Source: Chromohalobacter canadensis
GTDB lineage: Bacteria > Pseudomonadota > Gammaproteobacteria > Pseudomonadales > Halomonadaceae
DNA: 64,000 nucleotides
NCBI RefSeq assembly: GCF_034479555.1
Contig: NZ_CP140151.1
Span: forward strand, 2,852,001-2,916,000
Direction: 5' to 3'
The position numbers and the translations under genes were made by a program. Of the stretch, positions 61,008 to 64,000 are shown piece after piece (within the stretch, counting starts at the first letter, position 1; the number at the start of each line of letters is the position of its first letter). The notes below the pieces were generated by a model that saw only the letters and a list, made by a program, of their open reading frames with translations, ran no database searches and was not told the DNA's origin.

Positions 61008-61927
61008 ATCACTACCTCCTCACCGCCACCCAGGCGCTTTCCGATACGCCGCATGGCGAACAGGCCGATGAATGTCGCGATCAACATTAAAATTGCCCCT
61101 GCAGCTCCCAGCGGCCAATTGGAGCTTCCAGAGAACTGGTTGGCGACCAGGTTGCCGAGCATCATGCCCTTACCGCCGCCGAGCAGCTCGGGAATCACGT
61201 ACATGCCGAAGGCGGGAATCGCCACCAGTACCGTGCCGGCCAGTAGTCCTGGAAGCGTCTGTGGGAAGACAGCGTGCCAAAAAGCTCGCACCGGGCTGGC
61301 ATAGAGATCTTGCGCGGCTTGCACCTGCGCCGTATCGAGCTTCTCGAAGGCGGCATACAGCGGGAGCACCATGAATGGCAGGAAGTTGTAGACCAGCCCC
61401 AGGGTGACCGCGAAGTTGGAGGGGTAGAGCCCCATGTTGGGTGCCACCAGCCCGAGGCTCTCGGCCAGGTTGGACAGCGGTGTGCCCGGTGCCAGCAGGT
61501 TCATCCAACCGAAAGCGCGAATCACCTGATTGGTCCACGACGGCACGACGACCAGCAGCAGCAGGATCGGCCGCCACTTCTCACGGCAGGTCGTGATGTA
61601 ATAGGCCACTGGGTAGGCGATGATTACTACCAGCACCGTGGATACCAGGGTTTGCCACAGCGAGCGCAGCAGCGTGTAGAGATTGCCTGGGCTCCAGCCT
61701 AGAAAGCCGACGCCGGCCAGGCGCTCGAAAGAGTCCAGCGACAGCGGCATCTGCGGCAGGCCATAGGGCCCGTTGGTCATGAAGGCCACACCCATCAGGT
61801 ATGCACTGGGCAACACCAGGAAGGTGAAGATCCAGAATGCCCCTGGGGTCACCGTGAACAGCAGGTGGCGGGTCTCGCGGACCATGGCCCGGCTGCGGGC
61901 AGTGGGTACTGCTCCAGGAAAGGACAT
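61004..61927 (-). CDS. potH: Putrescine ABC transporter permease PotH
   Basis: A 307-residue permease with six helices. The EAA-type loop is QAAQDLYASPVRAFWHAVFP; LLVVVPSWTNQVIRAFGWM is a typical PotH/PotB block. AGGAGG precedes the ATG at 61927. Cotranscribed with potG (10 bases upstream) and overlapping potI by four bases. Confidence 0.93.
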   Translation of the reverse strand: MSFPGAVPTARSRAMVRETRHLLFTVTPGAFWIFTFLVLPSAYLMGVAFMTNGPYGLPQMPLSLDSFERLAGVGFLGWSPGNLYTLLRSLWQTLVSTVLVVIIAYPVAYYITTCREKWRPILLLLVVVPSWTNQVIRAFGWMNLLAPGTPLSNLAESLGLVAPNMGLYPSNFAVTLGLVYNFLPFMVLPLYAAFEKLDTAQVQAAQDLYASPVRAFWHAVFPQTLPGLLAGTVLVAIPAFGMYVIPELLGGGKGMMLGNLVANQFSGSSNWPLGAAGAILMLIATFIGLFAMRRIGKRLGGGEEVVI

Positions 61928-61937
61928 GTTCGCCTCC

Positions 61938-63062
61938 TCATTCGCTCAGGGTGACCAGGTCTTCCGGCGCTACCGCCACCGTCACCGTTTCGCCGACCTC
62001 GGGCAGGTGACGGCCGCGGTTGTTGACCGTGGCCTGCAGGGTGGTATCGGCGATGGCCAGGCGGAATTCGGCATGGCTACCACGATAGAGCCTCTCGGCC
62101 ACGGTCGCTGTCAGATGATTGTGACCCTCGACGGCGCCGGGCAGCAGGTCCAGCGTCTCGGGGCGAATCAGCAGTAGCTCGCCGTCACCGGCGTCCTCGG
62201 CGGTCAGTTCACCCAGTGCCGTGATCAAACGGTCGCCCTTACGGGCGCTGATCGGATAGAGATTGTCGTGGCCCATGAAGTGCGCTACGAAGGCATTCAC
62301 GGGGCGCTCGTAGACCTCTCGCGGCGCGCCCACCTGCTGGATGGTGCCGCCATTGAGCACGGCGATACGGTCGGACATGACCATCGCCTCCTGCTGGTCG
62401 TGGGTCACGAACACGAAGGTCATGCCGAGTCGCTTCTGCACCCGCAGTAGCTCCACCTGCAATTGGCTGCGCAGCCCGGCATCCAGTGCCGAGAGTGGCT
62501 CGTCGAGCAGCAGTACATCGGGCTCGCAAATCAGCGCCCGAGCCAGCGCGATGCGCTGGCGCTGGCCGCCGGAAAGCTGATCGACGTGGCGATCGACCAG
62601 GTCGCCGAGCTTGATGAAGTCAGCGATCTCGTCGACCTTGCTGTGGCGCTCAGCCGCTGGCATGCCGCGCATTTTTAGCCCGAAAGCCAGGTTTTCGCGT
62701 ACCGAAAGATGCGGGAAGAGTGCATAGGACTGGAATACGGTATTGACGCTGCGTTGGTGAGGGGGCATCTCGGTGATGTTCTTGCCGCCTACCACCAGCG
62801 AGCCGGCATCCGGCTCCTCGAGGCCGGCGAGGATGCGTAGAAGAGTGGTCTTGCCGCAGCCGGACGGCCCCAGCAGGGTGAAGAACTCGCCGGCCTGGAT
62901 GTTCAGGTCGACGCCGTCCAAGGCGACGGTATCGCGCCCGAAGCGTTTGTGCAGGCCCTGCATCTCGATCGAAGACGCCTTGTGGTTCGCCCGGTCGCGT
63001 TCATTGGCGGCCGGACGAGCGTCCGGATGGTCGGCAATCTCCGCCGTCATGGTCTCGCTCAT
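61938..63062 (-). CDS. potG: Putrescine ABC transporter ATPase PotG
   Basis: A 374-residue ABC ATPase. Walker A is LLGPSGCGKTTLLR, the signature is QLSGGQRQRIALARAL, Walker B is LLLDEPLSALD, and the switch histidine is in FVTHDQQEAM. The C-terminal 130 residues form the TOBE-like regulatory domain of PotA/PotG. It powers PotFHI import in the cytoplasm. Confidence 0.95.
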   Translation of the reverse strand: MSETMTAEIADHPDARPAANERDRANHKASSIEMQGLHKRFGRDTVALDGVDLNIQAGEFFTLLGPSGCGKTTLLRILAGLEEPDAGSLVVGGKNITEMPPHQRSVNTVFQSYALFPHLSVRENLAFGLKMRGMPAAERHSKVDEIADFIKLGDLVDRHVDQLSGGQRQRIALARALICEPDVLLLDEPLSALDAGLRSQLQVELLRVQKRLGMTFVFVTHDQQEAMVMSDRIAVLNGGTIQQVGAPREVYERPVNAFVAHFMGHDNLYPISARKGDRLITALGELTAEDAGDGELLLIRPETLDLLPGAVEGHNHLTATVAERLYRGSHAEFRLAIADTTLQATVNNRGRHLPEVGETVTVAVAPEDLVTLSE

Positions 63063-63095
63063 GGAGGTACCCTCTTCGCTTGTAGTTGGCCTTAT

Positions 63096-64000
63096 TCAGA
63101 GTCGGTCGCGCAGTTTGTAGAAATTGGTTGCCAGTACCAGCAGTGGCTTGCGCAGAGCGTGGCCGCCTGGGAACTGTCGATGTGGCATGGCGGAAAAGAC
63201 ATCGAAACGCTCGCTTTGGCCGGCGATGGCCTCGGCCATCAGCTTGCCGGCCAGCCCGGCCATGGCCATGCCATGGCCAGAGTAGCCTTGGGCATAGTAG
63301 AGATTATCGCCCAGACGACCGAAATCGGGCGCTCGATTGAGGGTGATCGCGACATCGCCGCCCCAGCGGTACTCGATGGGTACCCCCTCGAGTACCGGGA
63401 ACAGCCGGGCAATCTTGGCGTCCATGCGCGCCTGAAGGCGCGGGGGCTCCCGGCCGTCGTAACTGACCTCGCCGCCGTAAATCAGACGTCGATCGGCGCT
63501 GAGTCGGTAATAGTCAAGTACGAAGTTGGCATCGGCCAGGGCGTCGTTTTTCGGTAGCACCTTTGCCGCTTGTGCCTCGCTCAGTGGCGCGGTGGCGATC
63601 ATGTAGTTGGCGGCCTGCATGACGCGACCGGAGAGCTCCGGAACGAGGTCGCCGTGATAGGCATTAGTCGCCAGCACTACGAAATCGGCGGTCACGCTGC
63701 CGTGCTCAGTGGTGACCGTGGCCGGCTTACCGCGGCGGATCGTGCGCGCGGCGCTATGGGCATGCACGCGAACCCCGGCGCGCTGTGCTGCCCGGGCCAG
63801 GCCTAGGGTGTAGTTGAGGGGATGAAGGTGGCCGCCTTCCCGGTCGTATAGGGCCGCTGGATAGGCATCGGTGACGACGTGCTCGTGCAGGGCATCGCCC
63901 TCCAGCCACTCGAGAGCTTCGTAGCCGTAGTCACGGGCCATCTGTTCGCGGAAGGCCGTGAGTTCCTTGACATGACGCGGCTTGACCGCTGCGTGCAGGT
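63096..64000 (-). CDS. puuB: Gamma-glutamylputrescine oxidase PuuB, C-terminal part
   Basis: The gene enters from the right edge, so about 300 C-terminal residues are seen. It is an FAD-dependent DAO-family oxidase: ADFVVLATNAYHG is the flavin-domain strand, and the C-terminus has YYRLSADRRLIYGGEVSYDGREPP and YAQGYSGHGMAMAGLAGKLMAEA, typical of PuuB/OrdL. It oxidises gamma-glutamylputrescine to the aldehyde with release of H2O2 and ammonia. It is the most upstream visible gene of the pot-puu unit. Confidence 0.88.
   Translation of the reverse strand, partial: LHAAVKPRHVKELTAFREQMARDYGYEALEWLEGDALHEHVVTDAYPAALYDREGGHLHPLNYTLGLARAAQRAGVRVHAHSAARTIRRGKPATVTTEHGSVTADFVVLATNAYHGDLVPELSGRVMQAANYMIATAPLSEAQAAKVLPKNDALADANFVLDYYRLSADRRLIYGGEVSYDGREPPRLQARMDAKIARLFPVLEGVPIEYRWGGDVAITLNRAPDFGRLGDNLYYAQGYSGHGMAMAGLAGKLMAEAIAGQSERFDVFSAMPHRQFPGGHALRKPLLVLATNFYKLRDRL

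Noticed and set aside
1..64000. CRISPR arrays, tRNA or rRNA genes, insertion sequences, prophage genes
   Set aside because: No regularly spaced repeats, cloverleaf-like genes, rRNA signatures, transposases or phage structural genes were seen on reading both strands.

Overview
The window is high-GC, densely packed chromosomal DNA from a gammaproteobacterium. The mix of genes (recC-recB-recD order, sbcDC, a one-strand bio operon, polyamine and agmatine catabolism, MHS and NhaC-type transporters) points to the Halomonadaceae, possibly a Chromohalobacter-like halophile. That assignment is an inference from gene content, not from a database match. I see no rRNA, tRNA, CRISPR array or insertion sequence.

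Layout. 1-3.5 kb: a sugar-acid locus with the N-terminus of a GPH symporter, a divergent D-xylonate-type dehydratase and an FCD/GntR regulator, with a shared operator-like motif. 3.6-6.5 kb: an acetylornithine deacetylase-like peptidase, WrbA and two small membrane proteins of unknown function. 6.6-12 kb: an MNT/HEPN toxin-antitoxin pair sitting exactly at the 3' end of sbcC, bracketed by a 31-bp direct repeat and a decayed second copy of the sbcC tail, then sbcC-sbcD. 12-20.8 kb: endonuclease V, a MocR regulator divergent from a GNAT-PaiB pair, an exported hydrolase, an aldo/keto reductase, a DUF1415 protein, an OsmC protein and an MHS transporter. 20.9-22.5 kb: an overlapping amidoligase/class I glutaminase-like pair. 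22.7-28.5 kb: a complete bioBFHCDA operon behind a BirA-like operator. 28.7-38.1 kb: recC-recB-recD.

38.1-46.4 kb is the part I find most unusual. A creatininase-family amidohydrolase, a GTP cyclohydrolase II-like protein with a degenerate RibB half, a stand-alone RibD-type reductase, a PTPS/QueD-like protein that has lost most catalytic residues, a BchC-like dehydrogenase without the usual zinc cysteine, a GT4 glycosyltransferase, a methyltransferase, a YbhN-type membrane protein and a CDP-alcohol phosphotransferase lie side by side. Together they look like a GTP-derived pyrimidine or pterin pathway coupled to lipid or glycolipid assembly. I know of no named pathway with this composition.

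46.5-64 kb: a polyamine regulon. Two paralogous LuxR-type regulators, two gamma-glutamylputrescine synthetase-like genes, a class I glutamine amidotransferase, agmatine deiminase, an NhaC-family antiporter, an omega-aminotransferase, an M20 carbamoylase, a PuuC-type aldehyde dehydrogenase, the PotFGHI importer and the start-truncated PuuB. Putrescine would enter by PotFGHI and be degraded by the gamma-glutamylated route to GABA. The agmatine deiminase-aminotransferase-dehydrogenase-carbamoylase set suggests a parallel route through N-carbamoyl intermediates.
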